Shown: positions 34,035 to 42,650 of the stretch, piece after piece | How the letters are laid out: each line of letters opens with the position of its first letter | How positions within the stretch are numbered: the stretch's first letter is position 1 | Origin: Primorskyibacter flagellatus | GTDB taxonomy: Bacteria > Pseudomonadota > Alphaproteobacteria > Rhodobacterales > Rhodobacteraceae | Direction: 5' to 3' | Length of the DNA stretch: 64,000 bases | Assembly: GCF_014638275.1 (NCBI RefSeq) | Contig: NZ_BMFJ01000001.1 | Coordinates: forward strand, 248,001 to 312,000 | The notes under the pieces: model-generated | Seen by the model: only the letters and a program-made list of their open reading frames with translations | What the model was told of the DNA's origin: nothing | Databases searched by the model: none | Translations under genes and position numbers: made by a program

Positions 34035-34697
34035 ATGCGCATCACCCTGCCCAATATCCTGACGCTCTTCCGCCTGCTGGCGGCCCCCGGTGTCATCTTC
34101 GCCTTCCTCATTCTTCCGCGCCCCTTCGCGGACTGGGTGGCGTTTACCTTGTTCGTCCTCGCCTCGGTCACCGACTATGTGGACGGTTACCTCGCGCGGC
34201 GGCTGGAGCAGATCAGCCGGATCGGCACGATGCTGGATCCGATTGCCGACAAGGCGATGGTGATGATCGCGCTGCTCGCGCTTGGCGTCTGGTCGCCGCT
34301 GGCGCACTGGATTGCCCTGCCGGCCGGGGTCATCCTGTTCCGGGAGGTCTTCGTGTCGGGGTTGCGGGAGTTCCTTGGCAATGTGGCGGGCACGCTGCAG
34401 GTGACGAAGCTGGCGAAGTGGAAGACCGCCGTGCAGATGGTGGCCGTGGCGCTGCTGCTGGCGCAGGGGGCGTTCAACGCCAATCTCGGTATGTCGGTCT
34501 TCGGCATGGACGGAGAGACGGTGTCGGCCATCCTGTCGGGCGAGGAGGAAGACCCGCTGGACATCCGCGGCAAGATGGTGCGCGCCGAATGGGGCGGCAT
34601 CGTCGGGGTCGGTCTGCTGTGGATCGCGGCCGGGCTGACGGCGGTCACGGGCTGGGATTATTTCCAGAAGGCCCGCGCACATCTGGGAGAGGACTGA
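34035..34697 (+). CDS. pgsA: CDP-diacylglycerol--glycerol-3-phosphate 3-phosphatidyltransferase
   Basis: 220 residues with several membrane helices. The CDP-alcohol phosphatidyltransferase motif is complete: D-x2-DG-x2-AR-x8-G-x3-D-x3-D, visible from TDYVDGYLARR to GTMLDPIADK. It makes phosphatidylglycerophosphate, the committed step to phosphatidylglycerol and cardiolipin, in the inner membrane. The stop codon overlaps the moaD start by one base (34697). About 40 residues after GVFNANLG-like GAFNANLG form a longer loop than in E. coli PgsA. Confidence 0.95.
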   Translation: MRITLPNILTLFRLLAAPGVIFAFLILPRPFADWVAFTLFVLASVTDYVDGYLARRLEQISRIGTMLDPIADKAMVMIALLALGVWSPLAHWIALPAGVILFREVFVSGLREFLGNVAGTLQVTKLAKWKTAVQMVAVALLLAQGAFNANLGMSVFGMDGETVSAILSGEEEDPLDIRGKMVRAEWGGIVGVGLLWIAAGLTAVTGWDYFQKARAHLGED

Positions 34698-34942
34698 TGG
34701 AAGTGCTCTACTTTGCCTGGGTCCGCGAAAGGATCGGGATTCCGAAAGAAACCGTTGTCAGCGATGCGGTGACAGTTGCGGATCTTGTCGAGGAACTGAA
34801 ATCGCGGGAGGAGCGCTATGCCGCCGCCTTCGAGGATGTCTCGGCGCTGCGGGTGGCGCTGGATCAGGAACTGTCTGATTTTTCCGCCCCGCTCGCCGGG
34901 GTTCGGGAGGTCGCGTTCTTTCCGCCGATGACCGGAGGGTAG
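34697..34942 (+). CDS. moaD: Molybdopterin synthase small subunit MoaD
   Basis: 81 residues of ubiquitin-like fold. The N-terminus is MEVLYFAWVRERIG, a typical VADLVEELK helix follows, and the C-terminus AFFPPMTGG ends in the Gly-Gly that is adenylated and thiocarboxylated. It donates sulfur with MoaE to make molybdopterin. The ATG at 34697 overlaps the pgsA stop; longer frames upstream lie across pgsA. moaE starts 3 nt later. Confidence 0.95.
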   Translation: MEVLYFAWVRERIGIPKETVVSDAVTVADLVEELKSREERYAAAFEDVSALRVALDQELSDFSAPLAGVREVAFFPPMTGG

Positions 34943-34945
34943 GGG

Positions 34946-35383
34946 ATGCGCATCCTCGTTCAGGAGGAACCGTTCGATCCGGGTGCGGAAACGTCCGCCT
35001 TCGCGCAGGGGCGGGGGGACATGGGCGCCGTCGTCACCTTCACCGGGCTGGTGCGGGGGGACGGGGGGCTCAGCGCGATGGAGATCGAACATTACCCCGG
35101 CATGACGGAACGGGCGATCACCGCCATCGCGGAGGAGGCGCGGGACCGCTGGAGCCTTGGCGACGTGCTTGTGATTCACCGCCACGGGCGGCTGGTTCCG
35201 GGCGAGGCGATCATGATGGTCGCCACCGCCGCACCGCACCGGAAGGACGCGTTCGAGGCCGCTGAATTCCTGATGGATTACCTGAAAAGCCGCGCGCCGT
35301 TCTGGAAGAAGGAACTGGGGCCGGACGGTGCCGCCTGGGTGGCGGCGAAGGACGACGACGAGGCCGCGCTCAGACGCTGGTAG
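34946..35383 (+). CDS. moaE: Molybdopterin synthase catalytic subunit MoaE
   Basis: 145 residues. Family motifs are GAVVTFTGLVRG, EIEHYPGMTERAI, VIHRHGRLVPGEAIMMV, APHRKDAFEAAEFLMDYLK and the catalytic-lysine region APFWKKE. With MoaD it converts precursor Z to molybdopterin in the cytoplasm. It sits directly behind moaD. The rest of the molybdenum-cofactor pathway is not in the window. Confidence 0.96.
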   Translation: MRILVQEEPFDPGAETSAFAQGRGDMGAVVTFTGLVRGDGGLSAMEIEHYPGMTERAITAIAEEARDRWSLGDVLVIHRHGRLVPGEAIMMVATAAPHRKDAFEAAEFLMDYLKSRAPFWKKELGPDGAAWVAAKDDDEAALRRW

Positions 35384-35398
35384 TCCGTCGATCCGCTT

Positions 35399-35728
35399 CT
35401 ATTTCTGGGCGTGCAGGCGTTCGATGTAGGCGCGCAGTTCCTCGGCCTCGTGACGGGCCTCGCGCAGGCCCTCCATGGCGGCGGAAAGCTCCGCCTCGGT
35501 CTGGCTCAGCTGGTTGGTCAGTTCCGCTTCGCGCTGCTGGATGTAGGTGATGGCCTGATCACGCATGTCTTCCGCGTCGTGCAGTTCCTTGGCCATGCGT
35601 TCCAGTTCGCCCATGTCGGCCTTGGAGACGCGGGTGAAGCGATGGATGACCCAGTAGGCGAACCAGCCGAGGGCGAAGGCGACAAACAGGATGATCGCGG
35701 TGGCGATCACGAATTCGGTTCTGTTCAT
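35399..35728 (-). CDS. Membrane-anchored coiled-coil protein
   Basis: 109 residues from the ATG at 35728. One N-terminal helix (VIATAIILFVAFALGWFAYW) is followed by a highly charged heptad-like region rich in Glu, Gln and Arg from about residue 40 to the end. No catalytic domain is visible. It is encoded right after the OmpA-family protein on the same strand with a 7-bp gap, so the two may act together at the envelope. It is common next to that protein in related genomes as far as I know, but its function is unassigned. Confidence 0.75.
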   Translation of the reverse strand: MNRTEFVIATAIILFVAFALGWFAYWVIHRFTRVSKADMGELERMAKELHDAEDMRDQAITYIQQREAELTNQLSQTEAELSAAMEGLREARHEAEELRAYIERLHAQK

Positions 35729-35735
35729 CCGGGCC

Positions 35736-37628
35736 TTACTCCTTGGGCTGGTCGCCGTCGGACCCTTCTGCGCCGGATTCCGGTTGGTTTTCAAGATCTG
35801 TTGCCGCGTCAGACTCCGCGGCGGCGTCGATCAGGTTGAATTCGATCCTGCGGTTTTCCTCGCGCCCTTCCTCGGTCTTGTTGTCGGCAATGGGCTGGGT
35901 TTCGCCAAAGCCGGTCGCGACGAAGCCTCCGGTGGCGACACGGCGGTTGCGCAGTTCGGCGATCACCGCATCGGCCCGGTCCTGGCTGAGCTGTTCGTTC
36001 ATCGTCTCGCGGCCCTGGCTGTCGGTGTGGCCGCCGATCTCGATCCGCAGGGGACCGCAGAACTTCAGGACCTCCGCGATGTCGTCGAGGATGGGACGGC
36101 TGTCCGCGGTCACCGTGGCGGAGCCGGGTTCGAAGTTGATCTTGCGTGCCTTCTGGATCGCCTGAATGTCGGCGACGCATTTCTCGGGCGGCGGGCGGGC
36201 GGCGTCGGGGTCGAGTTTCTCGCGATAGGCGACCTCGATCCTGAATTCCTGCCCCTCGCCAAGCTGGTCCGACAGGATGCGGGCGATGTCCGCGCTTGCA
36301 TCCTTGTTGCCGGTGTCGCCGGTGACGCTGACACGGTCCTCCGTCACCACGACAGACCCGTGGGCGAGATCGGAAAGCGCCTGGAGACCGGCGAGCACGC
36401 GCAGCGACCAGCCCTCGGGCAGGGTGTCGTCGAGACGGGCGGCGAAGTAGACCTTTTCACTGCCGAAACGCGACTTGGCATAGCTGTCGGCCGATTTGCG
36501 GGACAGTTCGTCACGCACGCGCCCGCGCAGCTGGACCTGTCCTTCAGGCGACAGGGTGGCGGAGAATTCGGCGGGCCCCTTGGGGGCGGCTTCCGTCTGG
36601 TCGGGGAAGACGGCGTGAAGGGCGAAGACCTCGGGCAGGGCGTTTTCCAGTTCGCCGACAACCCGGTCGAAGGTGGCACGGTCGGCGGTGCCGGCGGCAA
36701 TCAGGCTGACATCGGCATCGGAAAATGTGACGGAGCCCTGACCGATGCGGCCAAGGGCGAGGATCGCGGCGCTCACCGCCTCGGCCCATTCGGGCGAGGG
36801 CACGCCGAGGCCGAGCGTGCAGCGCGCGTCGCCGGTCAGCCCGGCGCCCCTGGCGGCGGTGAGGATGGTGTCGCGGGCCTCTTCCGTATCGGCTGAGCAG
36901 GCGTCGAACCGGGCACCCTTGTCGTCGACGAGGTAGCGCAGCGTGAAGGGTGCGATGACCGGACGGGGGGCGGAGATGTCGAGCGTCAGGCGCACGGGAC
37001 CGCGCGCATCGCGGCGCAGTTCGTTTTCGAGCGTGCGGCGCTTTTCAACGCTTTCCGTCATGGCCGTGATGGCCACGCGCCCGGCGGAGAGGGAGATCTT
37101 GGAACGCGGCAGCTTGCGCAGCGCGGCGACAGCGTAATCGATGGTGATCGGCCAGGATTCAGGCATCGGGTAGTCGGCGGTTTCGAGCAGGTCCGACACC
37201 TCTGTCAGGCCGGGCAGGGCCCTGAGCCGGTCCAGCAGCGCCTCCCGGTCGGTGGAGGCGGGGATCAGGCCGATCAGGCTGAGCATCTCGTCGTTGCGCA
37301 GCATCTCGATCGAGAAGCGGGGCGGGGCGATGGAGTCGCTGGCGGCCACTGTCATCTTGTCGATCACGCGCGATGCGTCGACAACCTCGGCCGCGACGGT
37401 GATGGCGCGGAAGCGTTCCGCCTCGCTCGGCGCGACGCCGGTGATTTCGACCTGCAGGCCGTTGGCGGACACGTCGGTCCATTCCAGCCCGCCGATATCC
37501 AGTTCCATCCGCACGCCGTCTGCGGAGGTGCGTTCCAGCGCGCGGGCGGTGAAGGTGGCGGCGACCAGGGCGAAGAAAGCAGCCGCGACAAAGGTTCCGA
37601 TCAGGATGGAGGCAGAGGATAAGCGCAT
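35736..37628 (-). CDS. OmpA-family envelope protein with BON-like repeats
   Basis: 630 residues. An N-terminal membrane anchor or signal (ASILIGTFVAAAFFALVAAT) is followed by a long periplasmic part with BON-like units such as GLQVEITGVAPSEAERFRAI and QVQLRGRVRDELSRKSAD. The C-terminal OmpA-like peptidoglycan-binding domain (about 490-605) shows IEIGGHTDSQGRETMNEQLS, then QDRADAV, then ATGFGETQPIADN, then GREENRRIEF. The tail is acidic. It likely tethers the inner membrane or periplasmic machinery to peptidoglycan. It precedes the coiled-coil gene. Confidence 0.88.
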   Translation of the reverse strand: MRLSSASILIGTFVAAAFFALVAATFTARALERTSADGVRMELDIGGLEWTDVSANGLQVEITGVAPSEAERFRAITVAAEVVDASRVIDKMTVAASDSIAPPRFSIEMLRNDEMLSLIGLIPASTDREALLDRLRALPGLTEVSDLLETADYPMPESWPITIDYAVAALRKLPRSKISLSAGRVAITAMTESVEKRRTLENELRRDARGPVRLTLDISAPRPVIAPFTLRYLVDDKGARFDACSADTEEARDTILTAARGAGLTGDARCTLGLGVPSPEWAEAVSAAILALGRIGQGSVTFSDADVSLIAAGTADRATFDRVVGELENALPEVFALHAVFPDQTEAAPKGPAEFSATLSPEGQVQLRGRVRDELSRKSADSYAKSRFGSEKVYFAARLDDTLPEGWSLRVLAGLQALSDLAHGSVVVTEDRVSVTGDTGNKDASADIARILSDQLGEGQEFRIEVAYREKLDPDAARPPPEKCVADIQAIQKARKINFEPGSATVTADSRPILDDIAEVLKFCGPLRIEIGGHTDSQGRETMNEQLSQDRADAVIAELRNRRVATGGFVATGFGETQPIADNKTEEGREENRRIEFNLIDAAAESDAATDLENQPESGAEGSDGDQPKE

Positions 37629-37688
37629 CGGCCCGTCGAGTTATTGCGATATTCGCAAGGGTTTACTGGCGTTTCCCCCCGTGCGCAA

Positions 37689-38651
37689 TCACACCAGCAG
37701 GGCAGCGGCAAAAAACGGCAGGGCCAGCAGCCCGGCGTCCCGGTTGGAGCGGAAGAGCATCAGGAGGCGGTCGTTGTCCTCCATGTCCAGCCGGCGCAGT
37801 TGCCAGGTCATGTGCCAACCGAAGGCCCAGGGTCCGGCGAGGGCAAGGACCAGCGCCAGCGGATTGGCCCCGGGCAGCATCGCGCCGATCACCGTCAGGC
37901 CCATGAGGGAAACGGACGCGATCAGGAACCGGCGCAGCCAGCGGGGAGTATCCTCCTGAAACAGGCGGGCGGTAGATTTCACGCCGATCAGGGCGTCGTC
38001 CTCCTTGTCCTGATGTGCGTATATCGTGTCGTAGAACAGGGTCCAGGCGATCCCGGCGACGTAGAGGACCACGGGCTGCCAGGACAGGGAACCGGTATGT
38101 GCGGTCCATGCCAGAAGCGCGCCCCAGTTAAAGGCAAGGCCGAGGAAGATCTGCGGCCACCAGGTGAACCGCTTGGCGAAGGGATAGATGCAGACCGGGC
38201 CGAGCGAGAGGACGCCAAGGATTACTGCGGCGGGCGGGAAGGTCAGCAGAATTGCGAAGGCGATCAGCGCCTGCAGGGCCATCCAGATCAGCGCGCCCCT
38301 GACGGTGACCTGACCCGAGGGGATGGGACGCGATCGGGTGCGCGCGACCGAGGCGTCGATCCTGCGGTCGGTGATGTCGTTCCAGGTACAGCCCGCGCCG
38401 CGCATCAGCCAGGCCCCGGCACCGCAGCCGACGGCGATCCAGAGGTCGGACCAGGCCGGCGTGGCATCGTGCAGCATGGCGAGCATCAGGCTCCACCAGC
38501 AGGGCAGCAGCAACAGCCAGGTGCCGATCGGCCGGTCGGCGCGGGACAGGCGCAGGTATGGGCGGGCGGCTTCGGGCGCGTAGCGATCGACCCAGTTGCC
38601 GCTGACCGCATCGGCGACCTGTCCCTCTGGCGTCGGCGTGGCTCGGGTCAT
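37689..38651 (-). CDS. ubiA: 4-hydroxybenzoate octaprenyltransferase
   Basis: 320 residues with about eight membrane helices. The two Asp-rich prenyl-diphosphate motifs are present: GCTWNDITDRRIDASVARTR and YAHQDKEDDALIGVKSTARL. UbiA attaches the polyprenyl tail to 4-hydroxybenzoate in ubiquinone synthesis. The N-terminal 35 residues are soluble. It is divergent from rsmE with only 11 bp between the start codons, so the promoters must lie within or overlap the coding regions. Confidence 0.94.
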   Translation of the reverse strand: MTRATPTPEGQVADAVSGNWVDRYAPEAARPYLRLSRADRPIGTWLLLLPCWWSLMLAMLHDATPAWSDLWIAVGCGAGAWLMRGAGCTWNDITDRRIDASVARTRSRPIPSGQVTVRGALIWMALQALIAFAILLTFPPAAVILGVLSLGPVCIYPFAKRFTWWPQIFLGLAFNWGALLAWTAHTGSLSWQPVVLYVAGIAWTLFYDTIYAHQDKEDDALIGVKSTARLFQEDTPRWLRRFLIASVSLMGLTVIGAMLPGANPLALVLALAGPWAFGWHMTWQLRRLDMEDNDRLLMLFRSNRDAGLLALPFFAAALLV

Positions 38652-38662
38652 ATGTAGGCCTC

Positions 38663-39385
38663 ATGGAACGTGCGAAAATCAGGCTCTGTGTAGATCACCC
38701 TCTGGGGCTGGGGCAAACCGTTCCTGTGGACCGGGATCAGGCGAACTACCTGTTCAACGTGATGCGGCTTGCCGTCGGCGATGCCGTGGCACTGTTCAAC
38801 GGGCGCGACGGCGAATGGCGGGCCGAGGTCGCGGCGGCGAACAAGCGGACCGGGGTGCTGACCTGCGTGGGGCAGAGCGCGGAACAGGCGGACCCGCCCG
38901 ACCTCTGGCTGATCTTCGCGCCGATCAAGAAGGCGCGTACGGATTTCATCGTCGAAAAGGCGACGGAGATGGGGGCACGGCGGATCCTGCCGGTCCAGAC
39001 GGATTTCACCAATTCCGAACGAGTGCGGGTGGACCGGCTTCAGGCGCATTGCGTCGAGGCGGCAGAGCAGTGCGGCGGCACCTTCGTGCCCGAGGTGGCG
39101 GAGCCTGTCCGGCTGGATGCGCTGCTGGCCGACTGGCCCGAGGGGCGGCATCTGATGTTCTGCGATGAGGCACTGGTCGGCGGATCGTCTGGCCTGCCGG
39201 ATCAACGCGGACCCTGGGCGATCCTGATCGGGCCGGAGGGCGGATTTTCGGAGACAGAAAGGGCGCGCCTGCGCGGGTTGCCCTTCGCGCATCCCGTGGC
39301 ACTCGGCCCCCGCGTCCTGAGAGCGGACACGGCGGCGGTGGCAGCGATGGCGCTGTGGCAGGACCGTCTGGGCGACTGGGGCTGA
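38663..39385 (+). CDS. rsmE: 16S rRNA m3U1498 methyltransferase
   Basis: 240 residues. It has an N-terminal PUA-like part (VDRDQANYLFNVMRLAVGDA, then LFNGRDGEW) and a SPOUT methyltransferase C-terminal half with the trefoil-knot motifs ILIGPEGGFSETERA and VALGPRVLRADTAAVAAMAL. KATEMGARRILPV is also diagnostic. It modifies the decoding region of 16S rRNA using S-adenosylmethionine. It is followed after 3 nt by a small membrane protein gene. Confidence 0.95.
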   Translation: MERAKIRLCVDHPLGLGQTVPVDRDQANYLFNVMRLAVGDAVALFNGRDGEWRAEVAAANKRTGVLTCVGQSAEQADPPDLWLIFAPIKKARTDFIVEKATEMGARRILPVQTDFTNSERVRVDRLQAHCVEAAEQCGGTFVPEVAEPVRLDALLADWPEGRHLMFCDEALVGGSSGLPDQRGPWAILIGPEGGFSETERARLRGLPFAHPVALGPRVLRADTAAVAAMALWQDRLGDWG

Positions 39386-39388
39386 AGC

Positions 39389-39913
39389 GTGGAGTTCATC
39401 CGGCCCGAACTGCGCCAGTGGGCGGCGCGCTGGACCGAGGCGCTGATCGGCGGGGCGGTTGGCCTCATCGGTCTGTGGTTCGCGCTGACGGGGCTCGGGG
39501 TGCTGGCGTGGCTGGGGTGGGGGCTGATTGCTCTGGCCCCCGTTCTGGTATTCGCCGGTGTCCAGCGTGGCCGGTTCCGCTCCGGCTCCGGCGGTCCGGG
39601 GGTGGTGACGGTCGATGAGGGGCAGGTGGCCTATTTCGGTCCGCTCACCGGTGGCATGGTGGCGTTGAGCGAACTGCGCCGCCTGTCGCTGGACTCCCGG
39701 AACGCGCCACCGACCTGGGTGCTGGAACAGATGGGCCAGCCGGAGCTGCTGGTGCCGCTGACCGCGCAGGGGGCGGATCAGCTGTTCGACGTCTTCGCCG
39801 CGTTGCCCGGCATCCGCACCGACCGGATGCTCGAAGAGATGCGGCGGAAGGGCCCGGAACGTGTCGTCATCTGGCAACGCGGGTCTGAAAATCCGCACAG
39901 GATTTTGCATTAG
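39389..39913 (+). CDS. Uncharacterised membrane protein downstream of rsmE
   Basis: 174 residues from a GTG start 3 nt after rsmE. Two adjacent hydrophobic helices (about 20-60) are followed by a soluble domain of about 110 residues with GVVTVDEGQVAYFGPLTGGM and LSELRRLSLDSR, which resembles a PH-like beta domain. No family name is certain. The close spacing implies co-expression with rsmE. Confidence 0.7.
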   Translation: MEFIRPELRQWAARWTEALIGGAVGLIGLWFALTGLGVLAWLGWGLIALAPVLVFAGVQRGRFRSGSGGPGVVTVDEGQVAYFGPLTGGMVALSELRRLSLDSRNAPPTWVLEQMGQPELLVPLTAQGADQLFDVFAALPGIRTDRMLEEMRRKGPERVVIWQRGSENPHRILH

Positions 39914-40006
39914 TGTGCGGGAAACGCCAGCCGGTCGGCACATTGACACCCCCGGCCATTCCGATCAGACCTATCCGGAAACACGACAGGCCCGGAGGCC
40001 CCCTTC

Positions 40007-41377
40007 ATGTCCATTCCCCAGTCCGGAGGCGGCCCGATCGAGCGGGTCGAGCAACTGGCCGAGTACCTCGAATCCGGCTGCAAACCCAAGGCGGACTGGC
40101 GCATCGGGACGGAGCACGAGAAGTTCGGCTACTGCAAGGACAGCCTGAAACCGATCCCCTATGAGGGTGAGCGCTCTGTTCTGGCGGTTCTGGAAGGACT
40201 GCGCGACGGCAAGGGATGGGCGCCGCTGGAAGAGGGCGGTAAACTGATCGGACTGACCAAGGACGGGGCCAACGTGTCGCTGGAGCCGGGCGGTCAGCTG
40301 GAGCTCTCGGGTGCACCGCTGGAGACGATCCACCAGACCTGTGACGAGGTGAACGAACATCTCGCCGATGTGAAGGACATCGCGGACAAGGTCGGCGTGG
40401 GGTTCATCGGTCTGGGCGCCGCTCCGGTCTGGTCGCACGAGGACATGCCGCTGATGCCCAAGGGGCGGTACAAGCTGATGGATGCCTACATGGGCACGGT
40501 CGGCACCATGGGGCGCATAATGATGCGGCGGACCTGCACGGTTCAGGTCAACCTCGACTTCGGGTCAGAGGGCGATATGGCGCAGAAGATGCGCGTGGCG
40601 GTCGCGTTGCAGCCTGTAGCGACGGCTCTGTTCGCGAACTCCCCGTTCCTTGAGGGGCAGCCGAACGGGTTCAAGAGCTTCCGCTCGAACGTCTGGCGCA
40701 ATCTGGACGATGCACGGACGGGGATGGTGCCCTTCGTGTTCGACGACGGGTTCGGGTTCGAATCCTGGGTGCAGTACGCGCTCGACGTGCCGATGTACTT
40801 CGTCTACCGCGACGGGAAGTACATCGACGCGCTCGGACAGTCATTTCGGGATTTTCTGAAAGGAAAATTGCCTGCTCTGCCTGGCGAGGTTCCTACCCTG
40901 TCCGACTGGGCGGATCACCTGACGACCCTGTTCCCCGAAGCGCGGCTGAAGAAGTTCATCGAAATGCGCGGTGCGGACGGCGGTCCGTGGCGGCGGCTTT
41001 GCGCACTGCCGGCCTTCTGGGTCGGGCTGACCTACGATCAGGGCGCGCTGGATGCAGCCTGGGATCTGGTGAAGGGCTGGAGCGCGGAGCAGCGGGAGAT
41101 GCTGCGGATCTCTGCCGGGGTGCACGGGCTGCAGGCGCAGGTCGAGGGGATCGACATGCATGCGCTGGCGCGGGAGGTCGTGGCGATCGCGGATGCGGGC
41201 CTGAAGGCGCGGGCCCGGCCAGGTGCGGGCGGGCTGGTGCCGGACGAAACGCATTTCCTGAATGCCCTGAAGGAGAGCGTGGAGACGGGGCAGGTCCCGT
41301 CCGACGAACTGCTTGAGAAATACCACGGCGACTGGCAGGGCGACCTGACCCGGATATACCCGGAATATTCCTACTGA
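40007..41377 (+). CDS. gshA: Glutamate--cysteine ligase (plant/alphaproteobacterial type)
   Basis: 456 residues. Motifs of the GCS2-type enzyme are WRIGTEHEKFGY, LEPGGQLELSGAP, GRYKLMDAYMGTVG, MMRRTCTVQVNLDF and FIEMRGADGGPW. It joins glutamate and cysteine, the first step of glutathione synthesis. The length fits the family. CGGAGG lies upstream of the ATG. No gshB is nearby. It converges on the GbsR-type regulator gene with a 10-bp gap. Confidence 0.94.
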   Translation: MSIPQSGGGPIERVEQLAEYLESGCKPKADWRIGTEHEKFGYCKDSLKPIPYEGERSVLAVLEGLRDGKGWAPLEEGGKLIGLTKDGANVSLEPGGQLELSGAPLETIHQTCDEVNEHLADVKDIADKVGVGFIGLGAAPVWSHEDMPLMPKGRYKLMDAYMGTVGTMGRIMMRRTCTVQVNLDFGSEGDMAQKMRVAVALQPVATALFANSPFLEGQPNGFKSFRSNVWRNLDDARTGMVPFVFDDGFGFESWVQYALDVPMYFVYRDGKYIDALGQSFRDFLKGKLPALPGEVPTLSDWADHLTTLFPEARLKKFIEMRGADGGPWRRLCALPAFWVGLTYDQGALDAAWDLVKGWSAEQREMLRISAGVHGLQAQVEGIDMHALAREVVAIADAGLKARARPGAGGLVPDETHFLNALKESVETGQVPSDELLEKYHGDWQGDLTRIYPEYSY

Positions 41378-41387
41378 GCCGGTAACG

Positions 41388-41957
41388 TCAGGAGGCGGGG
41401 GCCGATTTCTTTTTCTTCTTCTTGGGTTTGCCAGTCGCGTCGCCAAGAAGCGATCCGATCTTGGCCCCGACTTTCAGCATGTTGATCTGGGCCGATCGGG
41501 GCAGGGCGGCGATGTCTTCGTACCAGCCATCAAGGGTCTGCATCGCCTCGTAGGTTTCGGCTATCCTGGTGCGGACCTCGGGCGGGGTGTCATCGGTTTC
41601 CGCCGCGCTCTGGATGTCGCGCAGCATGAGAAGGGTCGGTTCGAATTCCCGCTCCCTCCGGATCGCCACGACGGTTTCGATCAGGTCGTACATGTCGCCG
41701 AGTGAGGTGTAGTAATCCCTCCGGTCGCCCAGTTGACGGTTGGTGCGGATCAGCCGCCACGTCAGCAGTTCCTTGAGCCCGGTGGAGATGTTGGAGCGTG
41801 CGAGGTTCAGCGTCGTCGCCAGATCCTCGGCCGTCAGAGGGTCGGGGGACAGGTGAAGCAGCGCGTAGATCTGGGAAACGGACCGGTTGAGGCCCCATTT
41901 CGACCCCATATCCCCCCAGTGAAGGATAAAGGCCTGCATGGCGGGAGTGAGTTTCAT
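41388..41957 (-). CDS. GbsR/MarR-like winged-helix regulator
   Basis: 189 residues from the ATG at 41957, which has GGAGGAG upstream. The winged-helix segment reads SQIYALLHLSPDPLTAEDLA, then TTLNLARSNISTGLKELLTW, then RLIR. A dimerising helical region and a C-terminal tail with a seven-lysine run (KPKKKKKKSAP) follow. GbsR-type proteins control osmoprotectant or membrane-related genes; the target here is unknown. An in-frame extension to 42014 has no ribosome-binding site. Confidence 0.85.
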   Translation of the reverse strand: MKLTPAMQAFILHWGDMGSKWGLNRSVSQIYALLHLSPDPLTAEDLATTLNLARSNISTGLKELLTWRLIRTNRQLGDRRDYYTSLGDMYDLIETVVAIRREREFEPTLLMLRDIQSAAETDDTPPEVRTRIAETYEAMQTLDGWYEDIAALPRSAQINMLKVGAKIGSLLGDATGKPKKKKKKSAPAS

Positions 41958-42041
41958 TTGCGTCTCCTCCTTTCTGACCGTTCTGAAACGGTCGTACTCC
42001 GCAGGAGAGTACAATTCTTGCTTGCAATCAACCGCGAAGGA

Positions 42042-42650
42042 TCATTTTTTGCCGATCCTCGGTTCCTGTCCCGCCAGAAGCCGCGCGATGTTGGGGCGGT
42101 GGCGGATAAAGATCAGGACCGCGAGCGCCAGCAGAAGCGCCACCGCCTGCGGCAGGCCGAACATCAGTGCCCAGACCGGAGAGAGCGCTGCCGCAACCAG
42201 CGCGGCAAGGGAGGATATCCGGAAGATCGCTGCCGTCGCCGCCCATGTCGCGCAGGCGGCGAGGCCAAGCGGAAAGGCGAAAGCGAGCAGCAGGCCGAGG
42301 AACGTCGCGACCCCCTTGCCACCCCGGAAACCGAGCCAGACCGGGAAGCAATGACCAAGGAAGGCGGAGAAACCGGCTACCTGCACCGCGTCCTCTGCCG
42401 CTAAGGCCCGGGCGATCAGCACCGCTGCCGCCCCCTTGCCGCCGTCGAGGATCAGGGTCAGCGCGGCAGCGGTCTTGTTGCCCGTGCGCAGGACGTTGGT
42501 TGCGCCGATATTGCCAGACCCGACCTTGCGAAGATCGCCAAGGCCGAAGGCGCGGGCCAGGACCACGCCGAAAGGGACGGAACCGAGCAGATAGCCGGCC
42601 AGCGCCCAGAGCAGCAGGGCAACCGGCGGGGTGACGAGGTCGGGGATCAC
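42042..42650 (-). CDS. plsY: Glycerol-3-phosphate acyltransferase PlsY
   Basis: 202 residues with about five membrane helices. PlsY motifs are GYLLGSVPFGVVLARAFG, DLRKVGSGNIGATNVLRTGN, LDGGKGAAAVLIA, and the catalytic-site block FLGHCFPVWLGFRGGKGVAT. It acylates glycerol-3-phosphate from acyl-phosphate at the inner membrane. Its start overlaps the stop of the dihydroorotase-like gene by 4 nt (42647-42650), so phospholipid and pyrimidine genes share a transcript. Confidence 0.95.
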   Translation of the reverse strand: MIPDLVTPPVALLLWALAGYLLGSVPFGVVLARAFGLGDLRKVGSGNIGATNVLRTGNKTAAALTLILDGGKGAAAVLIARALAAEDAVQVAGFSAFLGHCFPVWLGFRGGKGVATFLGLLLAFAFPLGLAACATWAATAAIFRISSLAALVAAALSPVWALMFGLPQAVALLLALAVLIFIRHRPNIARLLAGQEPRIGKK